Below, piece after piece: positions 1-10,505 of a stretch of 64,000 nucleotides of DNA. The stretch lies in NCBI GenBank assembly GCA_977006965.1, contig OZ345383.1, positions 744,001 through 808,000 of the forward strand, in the 5' to 3' direction. How positions within the stretch are numbered: the stretch's first letter is position 1; each line of letters begins with the position of its first letter. Made by a program: the position numbers and the translations under genes. The DNA is from Phymatolithon calcareum (lineage: Eukaryota > Rhodophyta > Florideophyceae > Hapalidiales). The notes beneath the pieces are model-generated. The model was not told the origin of the DNA. It did not search any database and was given only the letters and a program-made list of their open reading frames with translations.

Positions 1-708
1 CCGTCGGGCTTCGCTTTCCAACCACATTTCCACGGATGTCGTGTTTCGCCATTATCTGGACCCGCTGACGCGAGTCAATGATGCAGCACGGCTCTTTTCG
101 GCCGCTTCCTCTCGCTCGGGGACCCGGCCGAGCTGGGCACAACGTCCCCAGTCGCGATTTCTGTGGCAAACTGAGCACCCTACGCCCGCGCACCCGTTAC
201 GCCCTGTATTGTCAAATCATATTGTAATTACTTGACAGCGAATTATGCAATGTAATTGTACGTACAGCGCGGTACGTCGCACGAGAGTACAAGTACTTTG
301 GATAGCGGACGGCGCGACCGGCCGACTTGGGAAGTCACTTTTTTTCTCTATCCTAGCATCCCTCCCCCCCCATCACTGGCTGCTCTTCGAGCCACCTCTC
401 TCTCTGTTCGTAGTTCGTTCTTTACGGGCGCGCGTCTGAGCCCGTTTAATTTCCTCTCTACTTCTACCAATTACCCAAATATTCCTCTGGCAAAGAAAAT
501 TATGTGTCTTTGGCAATCTGAGCAGCCTACGCCCGCACACACATTGCATCGTACATGGTGAACTTTGCACATTTTCTTCATCTTCTGAAAGGTGGATACT
601 AAAATTCACTTCATGATTTCTTGCAGACCAACATGCACGGGAGTGTGGAATTCTGAAAATAATGAAGAGACAGGGAGAACGTTCTTTGTTGCATACGAGG
701 GCCTAATC
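1..708. other. Intergenic, no gene recognised; short direct repeat inside
   Basis: No reading frame here resembles a known protein. A roughly 36-bp imperfect direct repeat occurs at 159-194 and 503-540, sharing the core CCTACGCCCGC preceded by TGGCAA(A/T)CTGAGCA. The open frames at 245-609 overlap one another in several phases and look like chance. Confidence 0.5.
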
Positions 709-925
709 CAGTTGGCCGGAAGGAAAGCGTCTATGCTTTACTTCCTACCAATCCATTCTCTGCCATCCTCCATCCTACGAAGGACGAATAGAGCGACTAA
801 AGTAGGGCTGAGAGACTGTGTCCAAATTACAGGCAGATCCAAAAAAGGGTCGGTAGTAGTACACGCAATCCCTCATGTAGAGGACACGAAGTACAACGTG
901 TAGTCCGAACACGAAGTCCAAGACA
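709..925 (+). repeat. Dispersed repeat D1, copy 1
   Basis: About 217 bp closely matching 14904-15136 in the same orientation. Both copies share CAGTTGGCC at the left, GGAAAGCGTCTATGC, a CTCCATCCTACG(A/G)AGGA core, GTACACGCAATCCCTCATG, and end in GAAGTCCAAGACA. Copy 2 carries about 15 extra bases after CAGTTGGCC and can form a small hairpin (TTCCTCC/GGAGGAA) at the core. The two copies bracket the split host ORF. No protein, tRNA or snRNA signature was recognised. It could be a short interspersed or MITE-like family. Confidence 0.8.
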
Positions 926-1433
926 TTCAACCCTTTCTCTAATCGCTGAGATCTCTATCTTCTAAATTCAATAGAAACAATCAACAAGCGCAAAATTAAT
1001 GCCCGTGTGTGCACAGTATGCACATAAGCATTGCATCAGATAGTTACAGAACGAAACGAAACTAACGAGCGATAGTGTCGGGTGGTTTCTTGCTGCTTCC
1101 GAAAGCGACACAAATGACGGTCCCCCTCAGACGGCCCAGTTTCAACATTATGACAACCCTGCACCTACGATCAATGCACACTTTCGGAGATTCGGGCAGT
1201 CGTCCAGGGCGACGACGTCGAGAGCGACGCAATGTGAACATAGACGCTGCGCGCCCCCGAGCAATGTAAAGTCCCGAATTTTCGGGGGGGTCTTCCTCAG
1301 CGACGTCGGGTAGAATCATCACAGGTGTACATGCCGTTGCAGCCACTAGCAGGAAACTGCAAAAGAGCTAAAGGAAACATGTTGAATGCCACAATATCGG
1401 GCGGCTTTCGCGGCGCCGGTAAAAACATCTGAG
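926..1433. other. Non-coding stretch downstream of the split host ORF
   Basis: This lies between repeat D1 and the 3' end of the minus-strand host ORF. It contains short overlapping frames on both strands and nothing that I recognise. Confidence 0.4.
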
Positions 1434-1668
1434 TCACTGGGGCAGAATTACAACCAGAAAACTGCAGAGTTTTTTCATGCGACATTCGCCACCGAGACTG
1501 GGCACTGTCTCTCCGATCGTCATGCGACGCAAATCCAACTGCACGACCGAATGGAACGGCGGAGACACTGGCTGTGCCGCTGAGGCGAATGACTTTGGCG
1601 GTTTCCGAAAAGATGTTTGCGAAGAGACGTGCCTCGCGACACTAGCTGTCAATTCCATACGTGAATGG

Positions 1669-1800
1669 GCGATGAAAGCTCTAATCACGGCATCGCGAGC
1701 GGCGCGGCGCTTCTCTTGTGCCATACGCGCACGGGCGATGACGACTCTAATCACAGCCTCGCGAGTAGCGCGGCGCTTCTCTTGTTCAGCGCGTTTCTGT
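1669..1800 (-). repeat. Two 66-bp tandem units encoding 22-residue repeats
   Basis: Units are 1669-1734 and 1735-1800, both beginning GCGATGA on the plus strand and sharing CTCTAATCAC and GCGCGGCGCTTCTCTTGT. The 66-bp period is a whole number of codons. On the minus strand the encoded repeats share QEKRRA followed by AVIR and end in M, which supports a genuine protein repeat in the split ORF. Confidence 0.8.
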
Positions 1801-1803
1801 TCG

Positions 1804-1808
1804 GCGAA
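1804..1808. repeat. Left target-site duplication of element A (GCGAA)
   Basis: GCGAA precedes the 5' LTR and recurs at 14213-14217 right after the 3' LTR. Five bp is the usual duplication for Ty1/copia integrases. Confidence 0.9.
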
Positions 1809-2219
1809 TGTTGGAAGTGTTGTTGCTTGGAGCTTCAGTCGCAGCACACTTCAATATCAACGTATGATCTCAGTACACGTGGACACGTGGCAAGTTGAAA
1901 GTCAAATTGTCTCAGAAATTTGAATTAAGAATATTTGCCAGGACACGTGTCAAAATATGATAGGAATATAATAATGGTACCCCCAACTCAGTATCATAAA
2001 ATTAATGAACTTTAGTATAGAACACGTGTCATAGGATATGACAAGATTATGATAGGCAATTTCTAGGGTAATTTCAATAATTAGGTTCACCGTCGTCAAA
2101 GTGCTATCATAGCACATTTGATCAAGTTCTGACCGATCTCCGGACTATATAACCAGGTTTTTAAGTCGGACTAAAGATAAACCAAGGAATCATTTCAGAA
2201 AGAACCACAATCTACATCA
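1809..2219 (+). repeat. 5' LTR of element A
   Basis: A 411-bp LTR starting TGTTGGAAGTG and ending CTACATCA, directly followed by the primer site. It holds several CACGTG G-box cores (around 1875-1890, 1945 and 2023) and a TATA-like CTATATAA near 2145. It pairs with 13800-14212. Confidence 0.95.
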
Positions 2220-2234
2220 GGTTATGGGCCCAGC
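2220..2234 (+). promoter_or_regulatory. Primer-binding site: internal half of initiator tRNA-Met
   Basis: GGTTATGGGCCCAGC abuts the LTR with no spacer. It is the exact complement of GCTGGGCCCATAACC, the anticodon-arm region of eukaryotic initiator tRNA-Met, rather than of a tRNA 3' end. This is the half-tRNA priming known from Drosophila copia. Element B has the same site. Confidence 0.85.
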
Positions 2235-3677
2235 TCGCGACTAACTACTGCCGCCATCTTGAGGGTCATCTTTCCCCTCGCATCAACGTCAACCAAACGC
2301 TCTCGCGCCGGCGCCTCCTTGACTTATCACCTTTGGTTTTCTTTCAGGGCCCATCTGCGCAAGAGAACGTCATCGTCATTCTCAACAAACTGCCTAGTGG
2401 TTACATCTCCTTAAGTGATTACCTTTGGTCTTCACTTAGGGCCGCTTCCACGAAGCTCGAGATCATCTAAAAGTTCCTAACACGCCTCCTCTGCGATACC
2501 TTAGTGGGCATATCTGTCTCTTTCAAGCACTTCGTCCATCCGTCTGACCCTCTTCGTCGTCGTTTAATCTTCCAAGACGAAGAACCGCTAAAACCGCCAA
2601 CGTTCCTCCGATCTAAGGCAATCACCAAAACCTCAGCACCGCGCCCGCCTCTAGTTTTTGAGGACCGCGACGAAGAAAAGAAGTTGTTCGCGACGATCCT
2701 AGGCGGCCCCGTTCCATTTTCATTGACGACGAAGCTGTTGAAAGTGATTCGGAAAGTATCGGAAGTGAAAATTCCGAGACCGAAGAAGATCTTCAAGACC
2801 TTCTCGAATCCCAAGAAGAGGACAAGGAGCACCGTGTATCACCGATTGTCGAAAACCCCAAGCCTCCGAGTCACGTCGAAATCGTCCGCGGTCAAGCTAT
2901 CGAAAAGAGAAGAGTTGCGAAACTGAACTGCAGTGCTTGCAATCTTCCACTAAGCCGACCCCAACAGCTGAAACAGCATCTCGGGTCGATCAAGTGCAAG
3001 AAAAGAGTTCAACGCAGAGTTCTTCATCACTGCGGAACGTGCGGAAAAGACCTGCAAACGCTGCACAATCTTCACAAGCACGAACCGAAAATCTTCTAAA
3101 TCAAAATAAATTCTTTTTCCCTGAATCCTGTTACGAATCCTTACTTAATTACCTCTGGTCTTTGAGTAGGGCCAACTTCAGGCAATCCTGGTAGCGAATC
3201 CTTGCTTGTTCACCTCTGGATTCCTTGCTAGGCCTGCTCCAGGATATTTGACTTCTCATCGTCTCGACCCTCTTGTTCCGTCTCCTTTGTCAATTACCTC
3301 TGGTCTTTAGCAGGGCACGATCAAGGGATCACAAAGCGTCTTGCAGTGCGCGTTGTCGGCTGCAGGTTCTGGTGTACCAAACACCACAAAGATCTTCCTG
3401 TTTTGTCTCCTTACTTGATTACCTTCGGTTTTTAAGTATGGCCCACTTCAGGAGACTGAAAGCGTCTTGCAGTGCGTGTTGCCAGCTGCAGGTTCAAGTG
3501 TACCAAAACGCCACAAGAGGTATACGGTTTCGAGCTATCCCCCGATCAAGGTCCGGGTCATTCTGACTCGAAGCGAATTTCTTACACGGGATAGATTCCT
3601 TGATAGTTAACCCTGTGTTGACTCGCAGTGGACTCCTCGAACGGATTTTCTGCAAGAGAAGACCCCCACTCCCAAGA
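2235..3677 (+). other. Element A leader with a repeated ~36-nt motif
   Basis: Long region between primer site and gag. A motif of the form CCTT-x-ATTACCTCTGGT followed by a pyrimidine-rich stretch and AGGGCC recurs at about 2318-2353, 2411-2447, 3139-3174, 3200-3234, 3284-3317 and 3409-3445. Between later copies lie segments containing AGCGTCTTGCAGTGCG and CTGCAGGTTC. Element B's leader has three copies of the same motif. An open frame at 2504-2926 and another around 3273-3566 exist, but neither resembles a known protein. An RNA role (packaging, dimerisation or splicing) is possible but unproven. Confidence 0.6.
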
Positions 3678-4799
3678 ATGGACAGCTCGCAAGGAACGTT
3701 GAAAGTCGAAAAGCTTAACGAGACGAATTTCCGTGCTTGGAAACAGAAAATTCAGCTCGTACTATCGTTTCGCGAACTGGATGAATTCATTGAGGATGAT
3801 CCACCGGCAAGGGATTCGGACGAATTCAAGCTATGCCGTCGAAATGACAATAAAGCAAAAGCTATTATTGGTCTTTCCCTATCTGACGAACATCTGGAAC
3901 ATGTGCAAGAGGTCGTGACGGCTAAAGCGATGTGGCAGTCGATCCTTAATAACTTCGAACGGCATACTCCTCTTAACAAATTAACTGCTCGTCGCAAGTT
4001 CTACACAGCCACCATGTTCGAGGATGAGAAGATTCTACCTTACACGAATCGAATCCGTCACCTCGCTTCCACTCTTAAGTCAATGGGTGTTGATATCGAT
4101 GACAAGGAAATGGCAATGGCTGTCCTCAATGGACTTCCAGATTGCTATGACAGTCTTATCAGTGCTCTCGATGCTCTTGGAAACGAAGACGAATCCTTCT
4201 CTTTGGAATTTGTGAAAAGTAGACTTTTGCAGGAAGAGCAACGAATGAATATGCGCATCGGGGCATCAGGTGTTGTTGGAGGTTAGGGATGCGATAAGGA
4301 TGATGGAATGGTTTGGTTGAGATGAATTGGTTGAGTGGTTCCTGAGTTGTTGGTGAATGAGTTCCTTGGTTTATTGCCTTGCTCGACCTCAGAACCTGGC
4401 TATATAGTCCTGAATATCAGATCTAGACTAGCTCTATATGCTAGATCTAATTATGGGCCCTTGCTAGACGACGGAGACCAAGTAACCCTAAACAAATCTA
4501 TCATAACATTATCATATTGTAATACACGTGTAATATACCAAAACTCATCATTTCCGATGCTGAGTACGATGGTATGATTCGTATCGGCCAATCACATCTG
4601 TACACGTGTCCAGAGCAAAATTCCTCTCTGAAAGTCTCCAAACACAGCTGTGAGACTTATTGACACGTGTACACGTGTACCGAGATCAAACATCCACAAA
4701 TGAAGTGTGATTCGACTAATGCTCCACGCAGTCACACTTCCAACATCAGGCGCTAAATCTGAGACTGCAGCATTGTTTACTGCCAAGCGGGACGGAAGT
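3678..4799 (+). pseudogene. Element A gag, interrupted by a solo LTR and a stop
   Basis: The first ATG in the conserved frame is at 3678. The product matches the Ty1/copia gag (UBN2/Retrotran_gag family): N-terminal LNETNFRAWKQKI, then the typical helical core. The frame is cut at 4270 by a solo LTR and resumes at 4751. It then reaches an in-frame TAA just before a CX2CX4HX4C zinc knuckle encoded at about 4810-4853, which element B reads through. Gag would coat the element RNA. The stop and the LTR make this copy non-functional. Confidence 0.85.
4271..4745 (-). mobile_element. Solo LTR of the B-type copia family, inserted in gag of A
   Basis: 475 bp starting TGTTGTTGGAGGTTAGGGAT and ending CTTCCAACA on the plus strand, similar to but clearly diverged from the LTRs of element B. 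It is flanked by the 5-bp duplication TCAGG (4266-4270 and 4746-4750). No internal region remains, so a full element was lost by LTR-LTR recombination. It contains CACGTG cores and a tandem ACACGTGTACACGTGT. Removing it restores the gag frame across the junction. Confidence 0.95.
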
Positions 4800-7780
4800 T
4801 AAATTCGCGACCACTGCACACATTGTAATCGAGCAGGACACCCATCTCTCAGATGCTGGATCAAGTATCCGCACCTGGCTCCTGAAAGGCACAAGCGTCG
4901 ACATCAGAAAGCGTCAAAGCCATCTGCTCTCCTAAGCGACGAAAAAGAGCCTGTTCGTGTCATGTCTGACTCCGATTTCGTTTGCCTCATGGCCAAAGTC
5001 CGCAGCTCAGATATTCCCGAAAAGTCAAAATCTTGGATTATTGATTCTGGATCTACATCGCACATGACGTTCTATCGTTCAATCTTCAGCTCATACGCCA
5101 AATTGTCGTCAAGTGTCGAAATGGGAACACGCGCGGAGGCCAAAATTGCTGCAAAAGGAGATGTCGTCATTACGCTTAATTTGAACGGAAAAGAGTCTAA
5201 GTGCCTATTGAAAGATGTACTGCATATACCGGACTTCGGCTACTCGCTACTCTCGGTGTCGAAAATGGACGAGCTTGGGAATGGAATAACATTCAAAAGC
5301 GGTCGATGCTATATTGAAGCTCACAATGCGATAGTTGCAAGTGGAACACTTCGCAAGAGTTTGTACGCTCTCGATCTTGCGGATGACACTCGCACAACGG
5401 AAGTTGCATGTCTTGCAAATTTACGGCTATGGCATGAACGCCTTGCTCATGTTGACCCTTCTGGCATCACTGACATGGTTCGCCATGGGGTGGTCAAAGG
5501 TGTTGACATTGCTTCCCGTCCAGACGCCCAACATCCGTGCAAAGGCTGTCTTGCCGGCAAAGGTCATCGTGCTCCTATCCCAAAGGTTGCTCTCGTTCCA
5601 ACGCTGTTCTCGATCTCGTGCATTCCGACGTTTTTGGTCCTATCGATATCCCATCTCTTGGATGTTCTCCGTACTTCATTACTTTTATTGATGATTACTC
5701 GAAATGGACTACGGTGTGCACCATGCGAAAGAAGTCGGAAAGTTTTGAATGTTTTCGGAAGTTCCACAAGTATGCGGAAACTCACACTGGAAGAAAGCTT
5801 AACCACTTGAACGTCCAAAAATTCTCAGCTGCGCCGAAAATCAAGGCAATCAGGACAGACAATGGTGGCGAGTATCTTTCTAACGACTTCAAGGAATATC
5901 TCTCCGAACACGGCATTCGTCATCAGCTCACGGTTGCGTACACCCCACAACAAAATGGGGTGGCTGAGCGCATGAACGGCACACTTCTCAATTTGGTGCG
6001 CCCGATGCTTCATCACAAAGGCATTGAGGAGAAGTTCTGGGCTGAGGCGTTAGCTACGGCAGTGTACGTCCGCAACCGAGTTACGTCAAGAGGACTTCCT
6101 TCGAACACGACCCCCCATCACATATGGATGGGAGCCGCTCCAGACTTGGGACACTTGCGTGTGTTTGGTGCCAAGTGTTGTTACGTGATTCCGAAAAAGA
6201 AGGTGAAGAAACTCGAGTCTCGGACTCGCGAAGCACTGATGGTGGGATATTCGTCTGAGTTCAAAGGGTATAAGCTCTGGGATGTGAGCTCAAGGAAGGT
6301 GATTGTGTCTCGGGACGTCACTTTTGACGAATCGGATTTGGAAATGAGCATATCAGAAACAGATGAAAAAATCCCCACTTTGAAACAAAAAGATGTTCAA
6401 ATTGCTGTTGATATTGTGGAATTCAAAACTCTAAGTCAAAAGATATCGAAGAAAATACTGGAAATAATGAGGATGAAGCCCAGCAAGATTCTGAAGTCGA
6501 CATGCCAGCAACTCCTCTCGAGGGCGAAAATCTAACTTTGATCGAGAAGCCCATTCTTCGTCGTTCTAAGAGAGTTTCTAAGCCTCCAACTGCATTCTGG
6601 AATACTCATCCACATTCGGCTATGCTTGCACTAGAGTCCGTGAACATAGCATCTGAAACCACATTATCTTCCCGAGAAGTTCCCCAGACTTTCCGAGCTG
6701 CTACGTCATCCAAGAATATTGACTTCTGGTCATCTGCAATCGAGAAAGAGCACTCTTCTCTAACACATAATAAGACGTGGACACTTGTTCCTCGAAAATC
6801 CGACATGAACGTTCTTCCCTGCAAGTACGTCTTCATGGTTAAAGATACTGGCCCTAAAGTTCGCATTGTCGCCAAAGGGTTCCGCCAGGTGCATGGGGTG
6901 GATTACGGAGAAACGTATGCCCCTGTCGTAAAGTTCACCTCGATTCGTATCTTGCTTGCGACAGTTGCAGTTCATGACTTGGAGTTGCACCAGATGGACG
7001 TCGTGACCGCGTTCTTACATGGAGACCTTGAGGAAGAAATTTACATGGAGGTACCTGCTGGATTTCGCGACCCCAATCGCCCGGACTTAGTATGCAAACT
7101 TCTGAAGGCACTTTACGGATTGAAGCAAGTACCGAGACAATGGCACGCGAAGATCGACTCGTTCCTAATAACCGAGCTGGAATTTACAAGCAGTCTGAAT
7201 GACCCTTGTCTCTACGTCCGTCACACGTCCAAGAGCATTATGATCGTTGCGCTCTATGTGGACGACTTTCTCATTGCCGGAAACGACACTTCCTCCGTTT
7301 TGTTGATCAAGGGGGAGCTTAACCAGCCGTTCGAGATGAAAGACTTAGGAGACGCAAAGATGTGCTGGGGCTTGAAATTCGTCGCGATCGGGATCGTCGT
7401 ACTTTACATCTATCACAAACGACATATTCTGACACATTCCTGAAGCGGTTTGGCATGGAACATTCAAAACCGGCACGTACCCCTATGGAGTCTTGCAAGA
7501 AGTCGAGCCCAAATGAAGAACTCGATATCTCGGAACCAGTGTCTGATGAAGTCCCGTATCGACCCGCTATCGGAAGTCTCATGTAACTTACGGTCGGCAC
7601 TCGTCCTGATATCTCTGATGCCGTCGGGAATCTCTCATCGTTCTGTGAAAACCCTTTGAAGTCACACTGGACGGCTGTCAAGCGCGTTCTCCGTTATATT
7701 GCGGGGACTCAGGACTACGGATTACTGTTCGGTTCAAGCAGTAGTCTAACTCCAATCGGTTACAGCAACTCAGACTGGGC
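4800..7780 (+). pseudogene. Element A pol, first part: protease, integrase, reverse transcriptase
   Basis: In order: zinc knuckle; aspartic protease with DSGSTSHM (about 5043-5066); GAG-pre-integrase zinc region with HERLAH and CKGC; integrase core with HSD, RTDNGG and NGVAERMN (about 5600-5980); C-terminal integrase region; reverse transcriptase with YVDD (about 7255); connection and start of RNase H, cut at 7780 by element B. Lesions seen: a frameshift near 5585-5600, another near 6400-6500, one near 7365-7380, and a TAA at 7584-7586 where B has a tyrosine codon. Compared with B the protein is otherwise collinear. Confidence 0.9.
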
Positions 7781-8223
7781 TGTTGTTGGAGGTTAGGGAT
7801 AAGATTAGGAGATTGGAAAAGTTTGGTTGGTGAAGATTGGTGAAGGAGAAGTGGAGTTAGGTGAGAATGAGTTCCTTGGTTTATTCACTTGGCGGACCTC
7901 AGGTCAAGACTATATAGACCTGAGAACACAACCAGACTTGATCAAAACCCTAACTGACGACGGAGACACACTAACCCTAAACAAGTTTCTCATACTATCA
8001 TATGACACGTGTAACATGAAAAATCAAGAATCATCTACTGAGTGAGGGGAGTATGATTATCATACTCTTATCATACTTTGACACGTGTCACTGCCAATCT
8101 TCTTGATTCAAGGTTCTGAGACACTTTGACATTCGACTTGACACGTGTACACGTGTACCGAGATCATACCTTGATATTGAAGTGTGTTTGCGACTAGAGC
8201 TCCAAGCAATCACACTTTCAACA
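7781..8223 (-). repeat. 3' LTR of element B
   Basis: 443 bp. Read on the minus strand it begins TGTTGAAAGTGTGATTGC and ends CTCCAACAACA. It has several CACGTG cores, including a tandem pair near 8140-8157, and a CTATATAG TATA-like box. It equals 12891-13325 except for one extra 8-bp G-box unit. The small open frame at 7827-8045 occurs identically in both LTRs and is not a gene. Confidence 0.95.
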
Positions 8224-8232
8224 CTCCCCCTT
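8224..8232 (-). promoter_or_regulatory. Polypurine tract of element B
   Basis: AAGGGGGAG on the minus strand abuts the 3' LTR. It is identical to the tract of element A at 13791-13799. It would prime plus-strand DNA synthesis. Confidence 0.8.
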
Positions 8233-8244
8233 GATCGAGGGACA

Positions 8245-10505
8245 CTACGACCTCCTCGCGCATATTCCCATGTCTTGTGCGAACTTGGCCGTCTTGACAC
8301 GATCGAGTGGCTTGGTGAGTGCATCCGAATCATCAACTCAGTACTACAATACTTGATTGATATCTTGCCCGTGGCAACCACATCACGAACAGAGTGATAT
8401 TGGATGTCTATGTGCTTGTTCCTCTGAGTGATGGCCGCGTTTCGCCCGGTCGCGATCGCACTTTGACTGTCAGTGTACAGAGTCATGGCGGATGGCTTCT
8501 CGAGACCTTGAACATCGGCAATGAGTCTTGACAACCAGACAGATTCCTTGGCGGCGGCACACGAAGCGATGTATTCCGCTTCGCATGTTGAAGTGGCGAC
8601 GATGGTTTGCTTCTTTGAGCGCCAGCTTATGGCTCCCCCTGCAAGAAGGAACACATAGCCACTCGTGGACCGTCTTGTCTCAACACATCCCGCCCAATCC
8701 GCATCCGTGTAACCGATTGGAACCAAACTCCCACTTCCACCGAACAAAATTCCGTGATCTCGAGTACCCGCAATATATCGCAGAACACGCTTCACGCCCA
8801 TCCAGTGACGTTTCAGAGGCTTTTCGCAGAACGAAGACAGCTTTCCGACCGAGTCCGAGATGTCTGGGCGTGTACCAACCATCAAGTACATGAGACTTCC
8901 GATGGCTGGACGGTATGGAACTTGTTCATCGACGAGCTGGGTGATGTCGACTTCTTCGGTTCCGGTGTTCTTGTTGCTTGACTCCATAGGGGTTGGTGCT
9001 GGTTTCGAGTTCTCCATGCCGAAACGTTCCAAGACTGACTGAGCGTAGACCGACGGCGAGAGGTGAAGAGTTCGAAGTGTGCGATCTCGGCGAATTTCAA
9101 GTCCAAGACAAACACTAGCTTCTCCAAGGTCCTTCATCTCGAATCGCTTGTTCAGCTCCCCCTTGATCCACGAAATAGCAGAAGTATCGTTTCCGGCAAT
9201 CAGCAAGTCATCCACATATAGCGCGATGATCATGATGCTGCTTGACTTATGCCGGACATAAAGACAAGGATCATTGGGACTACTTGAGAAGCCGAGCTCG
9301 TCGATGAGGAACTTGTCGATTTTGGCATGCCACTGTCGCGGTGCTTGCTTCAGGCCGTATAGTGCCTTCAAGAGCTTGCAAACAAGGTCAGGACGCTTGG
9401 GATCACGAAATCCAGACGGAACCATCATGTAGATGTCTTCGTCAAGGTCACCATGCAAGAAAGCCGTAACAACATCCATTTGGTATAGTTCCAAATCATG
9501 GACAGCAGCGGTTGCAAGTAGGATACGAATCGAGGTGAACTTTACGACTGGGGCATACGTTTCACCGTAGTCCACCCCATGCACCTGTCGGAACCCTTTC
9601 GCAACAATGCGGACTTTAGGGCCTGTATCCTTGACCTTGAAGACATACTTGCACGGTAGAACGTTCATGCCAGGCTTGCGAGTGACCAACTTCCAAGTGT
9701 TGTTGCGGGTTAGTGACGAGTGTTCATTCTCAATGCCCGGAGACCAGAAGTCGACATTTTTAATTGAAGTCGCTTCCTTGAAGGTCTGAGGCACTTGATG
9801 AGAAGACAAACCGGTTTCAGATGCAAGGTTCACGGACTCGAAGGCCAGCATAGCAGTATGCGAGGGAGCGTTCCAGAAGTCAGTGGGTTGTTTTGAGACT
9901 CGAGCTGACCTACGCAGAATGGGTTTGGTGATCATCGGAGATGTTTCGTCAGAACCAGATGGAGATATAGGTTGTTCTCCACCATCTGCTTGCTCACCTT
10001 CGTCAATGTCCTTCTCGATGCTCTTATCATCTACATCCGAAATGACCTTACCTTCAACCGTACCATCACTCAGTTTGATTTGAGGAGTTTCAAGTGATAC
10101 ATTGGTTTCGGTCTCATCGAATCCGAATTCCGATTCATTGAACGTCACGTCCCTTGACACAATCACTTTCCGCAAGTCCGCATCCCACAGCTTATACCCT
10201 TTTGATGCCAACGAGTATCCCAGCATAACCGCCTCACGAGTACGACTGTCGAGTTTCTTCACTTTCCTCTTCGGAATCACGTACCAACACTTGGCGCCAA
10301 ATACGCGCAAGTGTCCCAAATCTGGAGGGGCACCCATCCATATGTGATGGGGGGTCGTGTTCGAAGGAAGTCCTCGTGACGTAACTCGGTTGCGCACATA
10401 CACAGCAGTTGCCAACGCTTCAGCCCAGAACTTCTTCTCGATGCCTCTGTGATGGAGCATCGAGCGCACTAAGTTGAGAAGTGTGCGGTTCATGCGTTCA
10501 GCCAC
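8245..10505 (-). pseudogene. Element B pol, second frame: integrase end, RT, RNase H
   Basis: The frame opens at MAERMN, which carries the third integrase catalytic residue (E), then the integrase C-terminus, a divergent serine- and acid-rich linker, reverse transcriptase with VDYGETYAPV, QMDVVTAFLHG and YVDDLLIAG, and RNase H with STSGY and TCEAEYIA, ending near the RNase H C-terminal NKHIDI block. Near 8328 one base is missing relative to element A. The normal end (ALTKPLDR..., stop at 8245-8247) is therefore in another frame, and the open frame runs on into the LTR to 8088. The rest is intact. Confidence 0.9.

Larger units (their letters stand above)
1434..1808 (-). pseudogene. 3' part of a host ORF split by copia element A
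   Basis: On the minus strand this frame continues exactly, in phase, from the part at 14218-14712. The flanking 5-bp target duplication GCGAA (1804-1808 and 14213-14217) gives the join. Together the pieces make a 289-codon open frame with no internal stop. This half begins with a charged, coiled-coil-like stretch (QKRAEQEKRR) and two 22-residue tandem repeats containing EKRRA(A/T)R(D/E)AVIR. It ends in a tail with no recognised motif. The family is unknown. The frame's survival on both sides of a roughly 12.4-kb insertion suggests it was coding when hit, although a fragment of an older transposon is possible. Confidence 0.55.

Noticed and set aside
2504-2926. 140-codon frame in the element A leader as an extra gene
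   Set aside because: No counterpart in element B and no recognised domain.
4440-4460. Second primer-binding-like site (TTATGGGCCC) inside the solo LTR
   Set aside because: It lies in the middle of the LTR, not next to its end, and the match is short.
8088-8244. C-terminal extension of element B pol into the LTR
   Set aside because: Out-of-frame reading after a one-base deletion; the normal stop is at 8245-8247 in the neighbouring frame.
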